Assembly: GCA_947089145.1 (NCBI GenBank)
Contig: CAMUJH010000004.1
Location: 50,601-114,600 of the forward strand
DNA: 64,000 nucleotides
Origin: an uncultured Hungatella sp.
GTDB taxonomy: Bacteria; Bacillota; Clostridia; Lachnospirales; Lachnospiraceae
Reading direction: 5' to 3'
This document shows positions 43,219 to 51,460 of this stretch, piece after piece. The translations under genes and the position numbers were made by a program. The notes beneath the pieces are model-generated. The model was not told the DNA's origin. It worked only from the letters and a program-made list of their open reading frames with translations, and did no database searches. Numbering within the stretch: position 1 is the stretch's first letter; the number at the start of each line of letters is the position of its first letter.

Positions 43219-43250
43219 AAAAAAGGCTCCTTTTCGTAAGGGGCCTTTTT
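43219..43250 (+). terminator. Terminator of the small membrane protein gene
   Basis: Stem AAAAAAGGCTCC (43219-43230) with GGGGCCTTTTT (43240-43250), one G-T pair, T run included. Confidence 0.85.
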
Positions 43251-43288
43251 ATATCATTGAGCAGCTTCTTATGCAATAATACGGTAAA

Positions 43289-43627
43289 TCAATGGGATTC
43301 CACGAAATTAAGCAGTATCTGAAATAAACTGCAGACAGTCTGCTGTTTTTCCGTTGAGAGAGAGATAATTTGATGGTAAATCTGCAAAGCTTCATTATTA
43401 TAATCGGCTTCTTTGATTTCTATTCCTTCGAATAATTTTTCCAGAGATATGTGAAAGGCATTTGAAATTTTGCTTATGCTTTCAAGCGTGGCATTTTTTT
43501 CCCCCCGTTCCAGCTGACCGATATATGTGGGGTGAAGATTGGAAAGCTCCGCTAATTGCTCCTGGCTTAAATTGCGGGATTTTCTTATTGCACGGATTCG
43601 CAGGCCCAATTCTACGGTAATAGGCAT
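43289..43627 (-). CDS. XRE-family transcriptional regulator
   Basis: 112 residues. The Cro/CI helix-turn-helix occupies residues 8-66 (IRAIRKSRNLSQEQLAELSN then LHPTYIGQLERGEKN), of the SinR/immunity-repressor type, followed by a helical C-terminus that probably dimerises. AGGAGG lies before the ATG on the minus strand. Two near-identical direct repeats and a divergent promoter lie just upstream, likely its binding region, so it may control itself and the glycosyltransferase pair. Confidence 0.9.
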   Translation of the reverse strand: MPITVELGLRIRAIRKSRNLSQEQLAELSNLHPTYIGQLERGEKNATLESISKISNAFHISLEKLFEGIEIKEADYNNEALQIYHQIISLSTEKQQTVCSLFQILLNFVESH

Positions 43628-43650
43628 ATAACCCCTCCTTTTATCTGAAG

Positions 43651-43731
43651 AGTACTCCTGAAATAAATACTAAAAGTACTATTTGAAATAAACAACAGAC
43701 TATTGACTTTAAATACCAACAGATATATACT
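43651..43731 (+). promoter_or_regulatory. Tandem operator-like repeats and plus-strand promoter
   Basis: Direct repeats AGTACTCCTGAAATAAA (43651-43667) and AGTACTATTTGAAATAAA (43675-43692) stand 24 bp apart, next to a promoter TTGACT (43703-43708)-17-TATACT (43726-43731) reading towards the glycosyltransferase. They lie 24-65 bp upstream of the XRE start codon. Confidence 0.55.
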
Positions 43732-43821
43732 ATAAATATTATTTTTATAAAATAAGATTAAAAGTATACATAGAGTGGGAAAACTGTTGGTTACGCGGAT
43801 ATGTGAAGACAACATATATAA

Positions 43822-43998
43822 GGAGCCGCTGCAGGAAAAGTCCAGGGACGTTACTGGACTGAGGACGGGGAAATAAGATCTGTTTTAAAAGGTACAGAAG
43901 ATGCCAATAAAGTGGGAGATACCGGATTAAACATTGACGGACAGAATGTTTACCATCTTATATTAAGAACAAGGGAGAAAAGCCCCATGCTGTCGTGA
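43822..43998 (+). pseudogene. Open stretch without start, probable gene remnant
   Basis: 58 codons between TAA (43819) and TGA (43996-43998) read GAAAGKVQGRYWTEDGEIRS, then VLKGTEDANKVGDTGLNIDG and QNVYHLILRTREKSPMLS. The composition looks like real protein, but there is no start codon or ribosome site, so it is most likely the tail of a lost gene. Together with the operator region it accounts for the 400-bp gap between the XRE gene and the glycosyltransferase. Confidence 0.35.
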
Positions 43999-44024
43999 CA
44001 AACTGCGTGGGAGAAGGATATACC

Positions 44025-45335
44025 ATGACAAACTATGACTATCTGTATAAAAAGGAATACTATGGGGAAAGTCTGTACAAAAATTATGAGGTAAAAAAGG
44101 AATTAGGATATCAGGTAATAAAAGATGGAGTGATTTTGCCGTATAAAAGGACGGATAAGGGGCCGGGCGGCGGAGTTTTAGACAGCAGCGGGAAGTTTAT
44201 AGGCAGCACTTCTCTGCACAATTGCTGCGGCTGCGGTTATGATTTTCCCAAAATAGAAAAAAGGATGAAATCAACCGTAATTTATTTGGGAATGTTTCAT
44301 CCTATATGGGGCCACTGTCTGACAGATAATATCCGGCGGCTGTGGTTTCTGAAATCATCTTTCTGCATAGAAAAATACAGCGGATGCAAACAGGTGTTTG
44401 TTCCTATGGAAAATTTTGAATTTGGAGACAGCAACCAGAGATTGCTGGAGATTCTTGGATTTCATGCTGATGATTTTTTGCCTGTTACCAAGATTACCCA
44501 GTATGACGCCATTATTCTGCCGGATGAATGCTTTTTTACGCCTGATGGGGATTCGCGATATTTTACTTCTGAATATCGGGCAATGATAGACCAGGTGAGA
44601 GCATACGCCAGGGAGCATGTGAGGCTGACGCCATATAAGAAGATTTATTTTTCCTACAAAAATTATACCCATTTCAAGCAGTTCGGCGAAGAAAGGCTGG
44701 AACAGTATTTCCGCTCAAAGGGATACCAGGTGATATATCCTGAGAGACTGCCGTTTGAGGAGCAGCTGAATGTTCTGATAAACTGCGATAATTTTGCGTC
44801 CACAATCGGCTCCTGCTCCCATAATATTCTTTTTTTGAGAGATCATGCAAAAGTGATTCTCATTCCCAGGGCAAATTATCTGACGGGATACCAGCTGACG
44901 CTGGATCAGGTTCACGATTTGGAGATTACTTATATTGATTCCACCTTGTCACTGTTTGCAGCCAGGTTTCCATGGGAAGGCCCTTTCTATTATTTTGTCA
45001 GCGGCAGGCTTATGGATTACTTTAAGGATGGTGCAAGAAAGAACGGCAGATATTGGACGGAGAGCTTTAAGGGATTTAAAAGGTATGCCATACATGGCCT
45101 TAATTACGGAAGAGGAGCCAATGCAAAAGCGTATGAGTATTACAGTGAAACGGCTGCGGCATGTCTTGATGCGGTCAGCCAGGCCAGCAGATGGACCAGG
45201 GTAAAAAGGGTGATGATGAAAGCGATTATCTTTGCAGGGCATAAGCTTGAGAGTTTTAAACTTCCGGGGCGTACCGAATCAGGTAAAAAGCAGGCTGCCA
45301 GAAGCGGGACGGGCGGGAGCAGGGGAAGCAGATGA
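44025..45335 (+). CDS. GT61-family (DUF563) glycosyltransferase-like protein
   Basis: 436 residues from ATG 44025, with GGGAGAAGG seven bases upstream. Motifs of the GT61/DUF563 family: HPIWGHCLTDNIRRLWFL in the first half (like GxxxHxLxDxLxRLWxL), KIYFSYKNYTHF, and ASTIGSCSHNILFL in the last third (family: xGPHGAxLTNxxFL; here Ser-Cys-Ser-His replaces the usual HGA). These enzymes transfer pentoses or hexoses to glycans. The basic C-terminal tail overlaps the start of a membrane protein gene, so the two probably build a surface glycan. Confidence 0.75.
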   Translation: MTNYDYLYKKEYYGESLYKNYEVKKELGYQVIKDGVILPYKRTDKGPGGGVLDSSGKFIGSTSLHNCCGCGYDFPKIEKRMKSTVIYLGMFHPIWGHCLTDNIRRLWFLKSSFCIEKYSGCKQVFVPMENFEFGDSNQRLLEILGFHADDFLPVTKITQYDAIILPDECFFTPDGDSRYFTSEYRAMIDQVRAYAREHVRLTPYKKIYFSYKNYTHFKQFGEERLEQYFRSKGYQVIYPERLPFEEQLNVLINCDNFASTIGSCSHNILFLRDHAKVILIPRANYLTGYQLTLDQVHDLEITYIDSTLSLFAARFPWEGPFYYFVSGRLMDYFKDGARKNGRYWTESFKGFKRYAIHGLNYGRGANAKAYEYYSETAAACLDAVSQASRWTRVKRVMMKAIIFAGHKLESFKLPGRTESGKKQAARSGTGGSRGSR

Positions 45336-46552
45336 GAGGAAAGAAGTATGGGATTATAGCGTATATAGGGCTGTTCTTTCTGATTGTACTGATTCATATG
45401 CCGTGGAATATTATCAGTGATGATGCGGTGAATCTGGAGCTGGGTCTGTCGTGCTCGGATTATTTTGTCAGGCAGTGGAATGAAAACGGGAGATATTTTA
45501 CGGATACCCTGGCCTATGTTTTTTTAAAGGGGCCCTTTCTTTTTTGGAAATTATTTGATTCCTTTCTCTACGTGCTGCTGGCAAAAATGACAGCCTATTT
45601 GCTTGGGGAAGATGTGATTTGGGATGTGGCGTGCTGCGGGATGATGCTTTTGTTTCCTTTTGAGTATATGATCAGCGCAGGTTATATTGCAACCTCAGCA
45701 AACTATATGTATCCGGTGTTTTGCATTGTGCTTATTGCTTTCTGCTTAAAGAAAATTTATGTGGAAGAAAAGGCAAAAACGTGGGAGGCGGCCTGCATTG
45801 TCCTGGCAACCATGTACAGCACGAATCATGAGCAGACAGGGATTGCCTTAACAGGGATACTGGCCTGCGCTGCAGTGTTTTGGGCGCGGCGAAAAAAGGC
45901 GGAGGGGACAGCAAAGGCGGAATTTGCCAGGGTTCTGTATGGCGAGCTGGCGCTGGCTGTTTTATGCTTTGGGGTCAGCTTTTTTTCTCCGGGACATCTG
46001 GGGCGCATGCATTCGGTTATCGAGATGGAGGCATGGCTTCCCCAGTACGCAGAGTGGAGTATAGCTGACAAGATTTACAGGGGATATACCAGTACGGTGG
46101 CCGTGCTGCTATTCCAGAGACAGGATTTGGTAACGGTTTTTGTGACCTTGCTTGCAGCGCTGGCTTTGAAAAAGAGATTCTGGGCCGGCATGATTCCGCT
46201 GTCTGCGGAGCTTGCGGTGAAGATAATCGGATATGATCATTTTGTCGTATTTTTCCCCTATTCCCGGGGAATGCCGGATATTGATCTGCTGGAAAACGGA
46301 GCGGCCCCGCAGGCGGCGCTGGCGTTATCCGTGGTGATAATCGGCTTTACGGTGTTCAGCTTGTATCATGTGGTGGGAAGCAGGAAGCGGCTCGGAATAT
46401 TGTACGTTTTGCTTTTTATGGGAGCCTGCACAAGAGAACTGATGGGATTTTCTGCAACCATATATGCTTCGTCTTTCAGGACATTCACTTGTGTTCTTTT
46501 TGCAGTGCTTGCAGGCTGCCTGCTGCTGATGCAGGAGTGGGCAAAAGGGTAG
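45332..46552 (+). CDS. DUF6056-like polytopic membrane protein, GT-C-like
   Basis: 406 residues. ATG 45332 overlaps the previous TGA (ATGA), so the genes are coupled. About ten membrane helices. After the first helix comes IISDDAVNLELG, an acidic pair in the first outer loop, then RQWNENGRYFTDTLAYVFLK, the pattern seen in DUF6056 proteins and reminiscent of GT-C enzymes that act on lipid-linked sugars. It pairs with the GT61-like protein and probably handles the same glycan. Function inferred. Confidence 0.7.
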   Translation: MRGKKYGIIAYIGLFFLIVLIHMPWNIISDDAVNLELGLSCSDYFVRQWNENGRYFTDTLAYVFLKGPFLFWKLFDSFLYVLLAKMTAYLLGEDVIWDVACCGMMLLFPFEYMISAGYIATSANYMYPVFCIVLIAFCLKKIYVEEKAKTWEAACIVLATMYSTNHEQTGIALTGILACAAVFWARRKKAEGTAKAEFARVLYGELALAVLCFGVSFFSPGHLGRMHSVIEMEAWLPQYAEWSIADKIYRGYTSTVAVLLFQRQDLVTVFVTLLAALALKKRFWAGMIPLSAELAVKIIGYDHFVVFFPYSRGMPDIDLLENGAAPQAALALSVVIIGFTVFSLYHVVGSRKRLGILYVLLFMGACTRELMGFSATIYASSFRTFTCVLFAVLAGCLLLMQEWAKG

Positions 46553-46569
46553 ATTTTGCGGATGTGGTA

Positions 46570-46578
46570 TGCTATAAT
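46570..46578 (+). promoter_or_regulatory. Extended -10 promoter of the 63-residue gene
   Basis: TGCTATAAT (46570-46578), an extended -10 without a good -35; 43 bp before the start codon. Confidence 0.5.
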
Positions 46579-46621
46579 TTAAGCAGTGTACAGGGACATT
46601 GTGTATGAGGGAGGTGATTAA

Positions 46622-46813
46622 ATGCCTAGTAATGCAGAGATAGCAAAAGATACTCTCGAACAGTTTAAAAAAATCCAGCGCTATATGGCATCTGCCAGGA
46701 AAGAAGATGCCAAGGAGACGTATGCCATCTTAAAAGAGGAGTATCTTTCTCTAAAAGCGCTGCTTAATGTTATCGGTGTCAATTTGATAGATATTGACAC
46801 GATAAAGGAATGA
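46622..46813 (+). CDS. Small helical protein of unknown function
   Basis: 63 residues, MPSNAEIAKDTLEQFKKIQR ... LLNVIGVNLIDIDTIKE, predicted as two amphipathic helices. The ribosome site GGGAGGTGAT (46610-46619) is excellent, an extended -10 promoter precedes it and a terminator with a GAAA loop follows, so it is very likely a real single-gene unit. I do not recognise a family. Confidence 0.65.
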   Translation: MPSNAEIAKDTLEQFKKIQRYMASARKEDAKETYAILKEEYLSLKALLNVIGVNLIDIDTIKE

Positions 46814-46898
46814 CGTGAGACATTCATTAAGCAGGCCCAGCCGTAGCTGAATTTATCAAAAGCATTGCAACTTAAAAACCAAATAGCATTGAAAAAGG

Positions 46899-46929
46899 GC
46901 ATCAGTCGAAAGACTGGTGCTTTTCTTTT
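46899..46929 (+). terminator. Terminator of the 63-residue gene
   Basis: Stem GCATCAGTC (46899-46907), loop GAAA, GACTGGTGC (46912-46920), then TTTTCTTTT. From here to 47089 I see no further feature. Confidence 0.82.
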
Positions 46930-47089
46930 GGGGAAATTTGGTGTATTATGGGAGATATTGGTAAAAAATGGTAAATTTGGGGGTTTTATCCTAAAATAGG
47001 GTGGGATGAGGCTGGGAAGCATCAGGCAAGGCCGCGAGGCGGACAGGAACTGGACATAAGCAAAGAAGGATTGGAAGGCAGGCGAGATC

Positions 47090-48421
47090 ATGGTACGGGA
47101 GTATTTGAAGCAGGATGTGTACGAGGCCCTGCAGGAACGGCTGAAACTGGTTTTTGAAGAGTTTGAGAATATTTATGTTTCATTTTCCGGCGGAAAAGAC
47201 AGCGGGCTTTTGCTGAACCTGCTGCTTGACTACAGAAGGCAGCATTATCCGGACAGGATTATTGGGGTGTTCCATCAGGATTTTGAGGCTCAGTATACGG
47301 TGACCACAGAGTATGTGGAAAGGACATTTGAACGGATCAAGGGAGAAGCGGAATGCTACTGGGTGTGCCTTCCAATGGCCACCAGGACAGCCCTCAGCAG
47401 CTATGAGATGTACTGGTATCCCTGGGATGACAAGAAAAAGGATCTGTGGGTGCGCCCCATGCCGGACAAGGAGTTTGTCATTAATCTTGACAATAATCCC
47501 ATTACCACGTACCGGTATCGGATGCATCAGGAGGATCTGGCCAAACAGTTCGGCCGGTGGTACCGGGCATCCCACGATGACAAAAAGACCATATGCCTTC
47601 TGGGAATGAGGGCTGCGGAATCCCTGCAGCGCTACAGCGGATTTCTCAACAAAAAATCCGGATATCAGGGAATGTGCTGGATCGGAAAAATGTTTAAGGA
47701 CGTTTGGTGCGGCTCGCCTCTGTATGACTGGTCTTCCGGCGACGTGTGGCACGCCAACTATCTGTTTGGGTATGATTACAACCGGCTGTATGACCTTTAC
47801 TATATGGCCGGGCTTAAGGTTTCCCAGATGCGTGTGGCCTCGCCTTTTAACGATTATTCCAAAGACGCTTTAAACCTGTACCGGGTCATTGACCCGGAAA
47901 TATGGGTGAAACTGGTGGGAAGGGTTCAGGGAGCCAATTTTACAAGCATATACGGGAAGACCAAGGCCATGGGGTACCGGAATATTTCCCTGCCTCAGGG
48001 GCACACCTGGAAAAGCTATACCATGTTTCTTCTGGACACTCTGCCCGCAAGGCTTCGGAATAATTACATAAAGAAATTCAATACCTCCATTGACTTCTGG
48101 CATAAGACAGGAGGCGGGCTGGATGAAGAAACCATAAAGGAGCTGGAGGAACAGGGATATCAGATCCGCAGAAACGGCGTTTCCAATTATACCTTGAGCA
48201 AAAAGTCCAGGGTGGTTTTCGTGGGAAAGATTCCGGACAACACCGATAATATAAAGTCCAGCAAGGATATTCCCAGCTGGAAACGGATGTGCTACTGCAT
48301 ATTGAAAAATGATCATACCTGCCGGTTTATGGGATTCGGGATTACCAGGCAGCAGCAGCGGTATGTGGATGAAATACGGAAGAAATATAAAAGCCTGGAG
48401 GAGGTAGAGTATGGAGTATAA
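47090..48421 (+). CDS. IbrA-like PAPS-reductase-family protein (DUF3440)
   Basis: 443 residues. The PP-loop SFSGGKDSG (31-39) marks an ATP-pyrophosphatase of the PAPS reductase group; then HQDFEAQYT, LGMRAAESLQRYSGF and YDWSSGDVW follow the IbrA/DUF3440 pattern, with a C-terminal extension from about 270 (YGKTKAMGYRNISLPQGHTW). IbrA and IbrB are known from Escherichia coli as activators of prophage-borne genes; their chemistry is unresolved. The ParB-like partner overlaps its 3' end by 11 bases. The pair could modify nucleic acid or a nucleotide. Confidence 0.85.
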   Translation: MVREYLKQDVYEALQERLKLVFEEFENIYVSFSGGKDSGLLLNLLLDYRRQHYPDRIIGVFHQDFEAQYTVTTEYVERTFERIKGEAECYWVCLPMATRTALSSYEMYWYPWDDKKKDLWVRPMPDKEFVINLDNNPITTYRYRMHQEDLAKQFGRWYRASHDDKKTICLLGMRAAESLQRYSGFLNKKSGYQGMCWIGKMFKDVWCGSPLYDWSSGDVWHANYLFGYDYNRLYDLYYMAGLKVSQMRVASPFNDYSKDALNLYRVIDPEIWVKLVGRVQGANFTSIYGKTKAMGYRNISLPQGHTWKSYTMFLLDTLPARLRNNYIKKFNTSIDFWHKTGGGLDEETIKELEEQGYQIRRNGVSNYTLSKKSRVVFVGKIPDNTDNIKSSKDIPSWKRMCYCILKNDHTCRFMGFGITRQQQRYVDEIRKKYKSLEEVEYGV

Positions 48422-48938
48422 AAGCCCGGCTTACGGCGTGATTCCGGTTCCGGTGGAGAAAATCAGGCCGAATACCTATAATCCTAACAAGGTGGCTCCG
48501 CCGGAGATGAAGCTTCTATATGAAAGCATTAAGACGGACGGCTATACCATGCCGGTGGTATGCTATTATAATAAGGAAGAGGACTGCTATGTTATTGTAG
48601 ACGGATTTCACCGATATCGGATTATAAAGGAATATCCGGATATCTATGAGCGGGAGAAGGGGATGCTCCCGGTGTCAGTGATTGACAAGCCCATTGACCA
48701 GCGGATGGCAAGCACTGTCCGGCACAACCGGGCAAGGGGAAACCACAGCGTGGATCTTATGAGCAATATTATTAAGGAGCTTCATGATCTGGGCCGCAGC
48801 GACGCATGGATTTCCAGGCATCTGGGCATGGACAGGGATGAGATCCTGCGGCTGAAGCAGATTACGGGGCTGGCTGCGCTGTTTAAGGATGTGAAATTTG
48901 GCAGTGCATGGCAGCCCATGGACGAGGAAGAAGGATGA
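48411..48938 (+). CDS. IbrB-like ParB/sulfiredoxin-fold protein
   Basis: 175 residues, start inside the end of the IbrA-like gene with GGAGGAGG upstream. The N-terminal domain is ParB/Srx-like: [20 protein letters not shown], then [17 protein letters not shown] (the conserved GxHR nucleotide-binding motif) and [21 protein letters not shown] helix-turn-helix-like segment follows ([20 protein letters not shown]). Matches IbrB, and the two genes together are the known IbrAB arrangement. Recent work on ParB folds suggests CTP or ATP binding; none is proven here. Confidence 0.83.
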   Translation: MEYKSPAYGVIPVPVEKIRPNTYNPNKVAPPEMKLLYESIKTDGYTMPVVCYYNKEEDCYVIVDGFHRYRIIKEYPDIYEREKGMLPVSVIDKPIDQRMASTVRHNRARGNHSVDLMSNIIKELHDLGRSDAWISRHLGMDRDEILRLKQITGLAALFKDVKFGSAWQPMDEEEG

Positions 48939-48999
48939 AGGGCAGGCCCGTGCGCCGCAAAAAGCGTACAGGGGCGCAAAAAAACAGAAAAATATTTAC

Positions 49000-49028
49000 T
49001 TGTCAGATAGGGAAAATAATGATAAGAT
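49000..49028 (+). promoter_or_regulatory. Possible promoter of the YebC gene
   Basis: TTGTCA (49000-49005), 17 bp, TAAGAT (49023-49028). Its position downstream of other in-frame starts supports translation from ATG 49093. Confidence 0.45.
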
Positions 49029-49092
49029 AATTGGGATCTGCGCAAAAGGCGCCATAAAGGACGAAGTGAAGAATAAAAAGGAGAGTATCACT

Positions 49093-49821
49093 ATGTCAGG
49101 ACATTCAAAGTTTGCTAATATCAAGCATAAAAAAGAGAGGAACGATGCGGCCAAGGGCAAGATTTTTACGGTTATCGGCCGTGAGATTGCAGTGGCAGTA
49201 AAGGAGGGCGGACCGGACCCGGCCAACAACAGCAAGCTTCGGGACGTCATCGCCAAAGCCAAGGCCAACAACATGCCTAATGACACCATTGACCGGGGAA
49301 TCAAGAAGGCTGCGGGAGACGCCAACTCCGTAAATTACGAGGTGCTTACGTATGAGGGGTACGGGCCAAGCGGCGTGGCGATTATTGTGGATACTCTTAC
49401 GGACAATAAGAACCGGACCGCCGCCAATGTGAGAAGCGCCTTTACCAAAGGCGGCGGCAACGTGGGGACGCCGGGAAGCGTGTCCTATATGTTTGATAAG
49501 AAGGGACAGATCCTTATTGACAAGGAAGAGTGGGAGAAAGACGGAGATGAGTTGATGATGCTTGCTCTTGACGCGGGGGCGGAGGACTTCGCCGAGGCGG
49601 AGGACTGCTTTGAGGTTTACACAGACCCGGACGATTTCAGCGCGGTGAGGGAAGCTCTGGAGAAGCAGGGGATTCCCATGATGGAGGCAGAGGTTACCAT
49701 GATTCCTCAGACCTGGGTTCAGCTGCCGGATGAGGATGCGGTGAAGAAGATGAATAAGATTCTGGATCTGCTGGATGAGGATGACGACGTGCAGGCCGTT
49801 TACCACAACTGGGACGAATAG
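49093..49821 (+). CDS. YebC/PmpR (TACO1) family protein
   Basis: 242 residues from ATG 49093 (AAGGAGAG upstream), the invariant family start [20 protein letters not shown]. It continues with [20 protein letters not shown] and ends typically in [13 protein letters not shown]. Acidic three-domain protein first described as a DNA-binding regulator; more recent work on homologues places it at the ribosome, helping with difficult peptide stretches. The N-terminus reads [10 protein letters not shown] where many homologues have SKWxxIKHKK. Single gene with its own promoter and a downstream hairpin. Confidence 0.95.
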   Translation: MSGHSKFANIKHKKERNDAAKGKIFTVIGREIAVAVKEGGPDPANNSKLRDVIAKAKANNMPNDTIDRGIKKAAGDANSVNYEVLTYEGYGPSGVAIIVDTLTDNKNRTAANVRSAFTKGGGNVGTPGSVSYMFDKKGQILIDKEEWEKDGDELMMLALDAGAEDFAEAEDCFEVYTDPDDFSAVREALEKQGIPMMEAEVTMIPQTWVQLPDEDAVKKMNKILDLLDEDDDVQAVYHNWDE

Positions 49822-49828
49822 ACAAGAT

Positions 49829-49872
49829 ATGGGTGCCGTCCAGGATTTCTTAAAAAATCCTGCGGCACCCAT
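49829..49872 (+). terminator. Hairpin behind yebC
   Basis: ATGGGTGCCG (49829-49838) pairs with CGGCACCCAT (49863-49872), with inner AGGATTT/AAATCCT pairing. No T run directly behind, so termination is uncertain. TTGTAA (49872-49877)-16-TATGAT (49894-49899) behind it may be the promoter of the next gene. Confidence 0.5.
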
Positions 49873-49932
49873 TGTAAAATTTCCGGAATATGATATGATA
49901 GTCCTGATGCCATATATGGTGAAAGGACGCAG

Positions 49933-50538
49933 ATGGCCAGAAAAGTTTACCTTGTGGACACTGAGAACGTGGGAACTGCATGGAAAGAATTACTGCCCCA
50001 GAAAGGCGCAAAGGATATGATCATTCTTTTCTATACAGAGAATTCCCCGGGCATCTCCTATGTGGATCTGAACGTGATACGGGCATACCCTTCCTCCTTT
50101 GATATGGTTTTGTGTTACCCGGGTAAAAACGGGCTGGATTTTCAGATGGTTTCCTATTTGGGATATCTGATCAAGACGGCCCCCAAGACCGAGTACGTGA
50201 TTATATCAAATGATACGGGATATGACGCCGCAGTCAAGTTTTGGCGTGACAGGGAGATTGAAGTGTGCCGCAAGAGCAAATCGGAGCTGACAGCTCCAAA
50301 GAACAGGCAGGAAAATGATGATGATATCAAAATCATGCTGAAGCAGTTACTGACAGAAGGCAGCTATACAGAAGAAGATTTGGAGAAGGTCTATGAGGTA
50401 CTGCGCAATTACAGCGTAAAGCAGCTGCAGGAGCTGTATTTTGCGCTTCAGAAGGAGTTCGGGGCACCATCAGGGATGGATATCTACCGGCAGCTGAAGC
50501 CGAAGATCAAGAGCATTTACCAAAAGATACCAAAATAA
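49933..50538 (+). CDS. PIN-like domain protein, possible RNase
   Basis: 201 residues. The N-terminal 115 residues follow a PIN/NYN-like fold: VYLVDTENVGTAW with an early Asp, GLDFQMVSYLGYLI, and ISNDTGYDAAVKFWRD, giving the acidic residues expected around a metal site. The C-terminal part (from about 128) is helical, DDIKIMLKQLLTEGSYTEED. Single gene, GAAAGGACG before the ATG and a terminator behind. The target is unknown and no antitoxin is adjacent, so a toxin role is not supported. Confidence 0.7.
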   Translation: MARKVYLVDTENVGTAWKELLPQKGAKDMIILFYTENSPGISYVDLNVIRAYPSSFDMVLCYPGKNGLDFQMVSYLGYLIKTAPKTEYVIISNDTGYDAAVKFWRDREIEVCRKSKSELTAPKNRQENDDDIKIMLKQLLTEGSYTEEDLEKVYEVLRNYSVKQLQELYFALQKEFGAPSGMDIYRQLKPKIKSIYQKIPK

Positions 50539-50639
50539 GAGCAAAGTGACATATATGGCATCTTTTTCCTGCAAAAAGTCAGTTTTCCGATTCCCAATCA
50601 GCGGCTTTGAGGCATGTCTTAAGCAAGGGCAGAAAGAAA

Positions 50640-50688
50640 GCAGCAGGGACAATGTTTGATGAAAGAAACATTGTCCGGCTGCCTTTTT
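50640..50688 (+). terminator. Terminator of the PIN-like gene
   Basis: Stem GCAGC plus GGACAATGTTT (50640-50657) with AAACATTGTCC plus GCTGC (50666-50682), then five T. It abuts the stop of the convergent ABC ATPase gene. Confidence 0.85.
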
Positions 50689-51460
50689 AATTTCCGCATT
50701 CAATGCTTATGGCGTTGAACTTTTCCAGCAGGTCTTCAATTCGGATTTCGGCCTTCTGACTGCCAGTTATGTCAACAACGGATTTCCCCTGATGCATCAT
50801 GAGAAGCCTGTCTCCGTATTCTACGGCATACCTTAAATTGTGGGTTACCATGATGGTAGTCAGCTTTTTCTCCTTTACGATTTTTCCGGTCAGTTCCATG
50901 ATGGTTTCCGCCGTCTTAGGGTCCAGGGCGGCAGTGTGTTCGTCCAGGATGAGAAATTCGATGGGGGTCATGGACGCCATGAGAAGGGCCATGGCCTGGC
51001 GCTGTCCGCCGGAAAGGACGCCTGCTTTTACCTGAAGCTTGTCTTCCAGCCCCAAGCCAAGAGTTTTCAGCTGTTCCCGGTAAAAATCCAGGCGCTGTCT
51101 GCGGATTCCGGGGCGCAGATTGAAGCTTTGGCCCTTATTATCCGCCAGGGCCATATTTTCCAGGATGGTCATGTGAGGGCAGGTGCCCATGGCGGGATTC
51201 TGGTATACCCGGCCAATGGAGCGGAGGCGTTTAAATTCCGGCAGAGGGGTAATATTTTTGTTTCCCATGTATATGGTTCCGGAATCCACGGGGATGCTGC
51301 CGCAGATAATGTTCAGCATGGAGGTTTTGCCGGAGCCGTTGCTGCCTACTACGGAGACAAACTGGCCTTTTTCTACAGACAGGTTAAAGTCCTGGAACAG
51401 GCACATTTCGTTTACAGTCCCTGCATTGTAATATTTGCTGATATGGTTTAATTTAAGCAT
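50687..51460 (-). CDS. ABC transporter ATPase of a predicted tryptophan importer
   Basis: 257 residues: Walker A GSNGSGKTS, signature LSGGQRQAMALLMASM, Walker B FLILDEHTAALD. The His-Thr after DE (DEHTAALD) is typical of the TrpZ/ABC.X4 group rather than amino-acid polar transporters. Its start overlaps the permease gene by 8 bases. Third gene of a unit controlled by a T-box leader. Confidence 0.88.
   Translation of the reverse strand: MLKLNHISKYYNAGTVNEMCLFQDFNLSVEKGQFVSVVGSNGSGKTSMLNIICGSIPVDSGTIYMGNKNITPLPEFKRLRSIGRVYQNPAMGTCPHMTILENMALADNKGQSFNLRPGIRRQRLDFYREQLKTLGLGLEDKLQVKAGVLSGGQRQAMALLMASMTPIEFLILDEHTAALDPKTAETIMELTGKIVKEKKLTTIMVTHNLRYAVEYGDRLLMMHQGKSVVDITGSQKAEIRIEDLLEKFNAISIECGN

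Noticed and set aside
49105-49872. Minus-strand frame of 255 codons over yebC
   Set aside because: YebC is unmistakable on the plus strand; the opposite frame is a codon-bias shadow.
49933-50538. PIN-like protein as a toxin of a toxin-antitoxin pair
   Set aside because: No small antitoxin gene is adjacent, it has its own terminator, and the protein is longer than typical VapC toxins.
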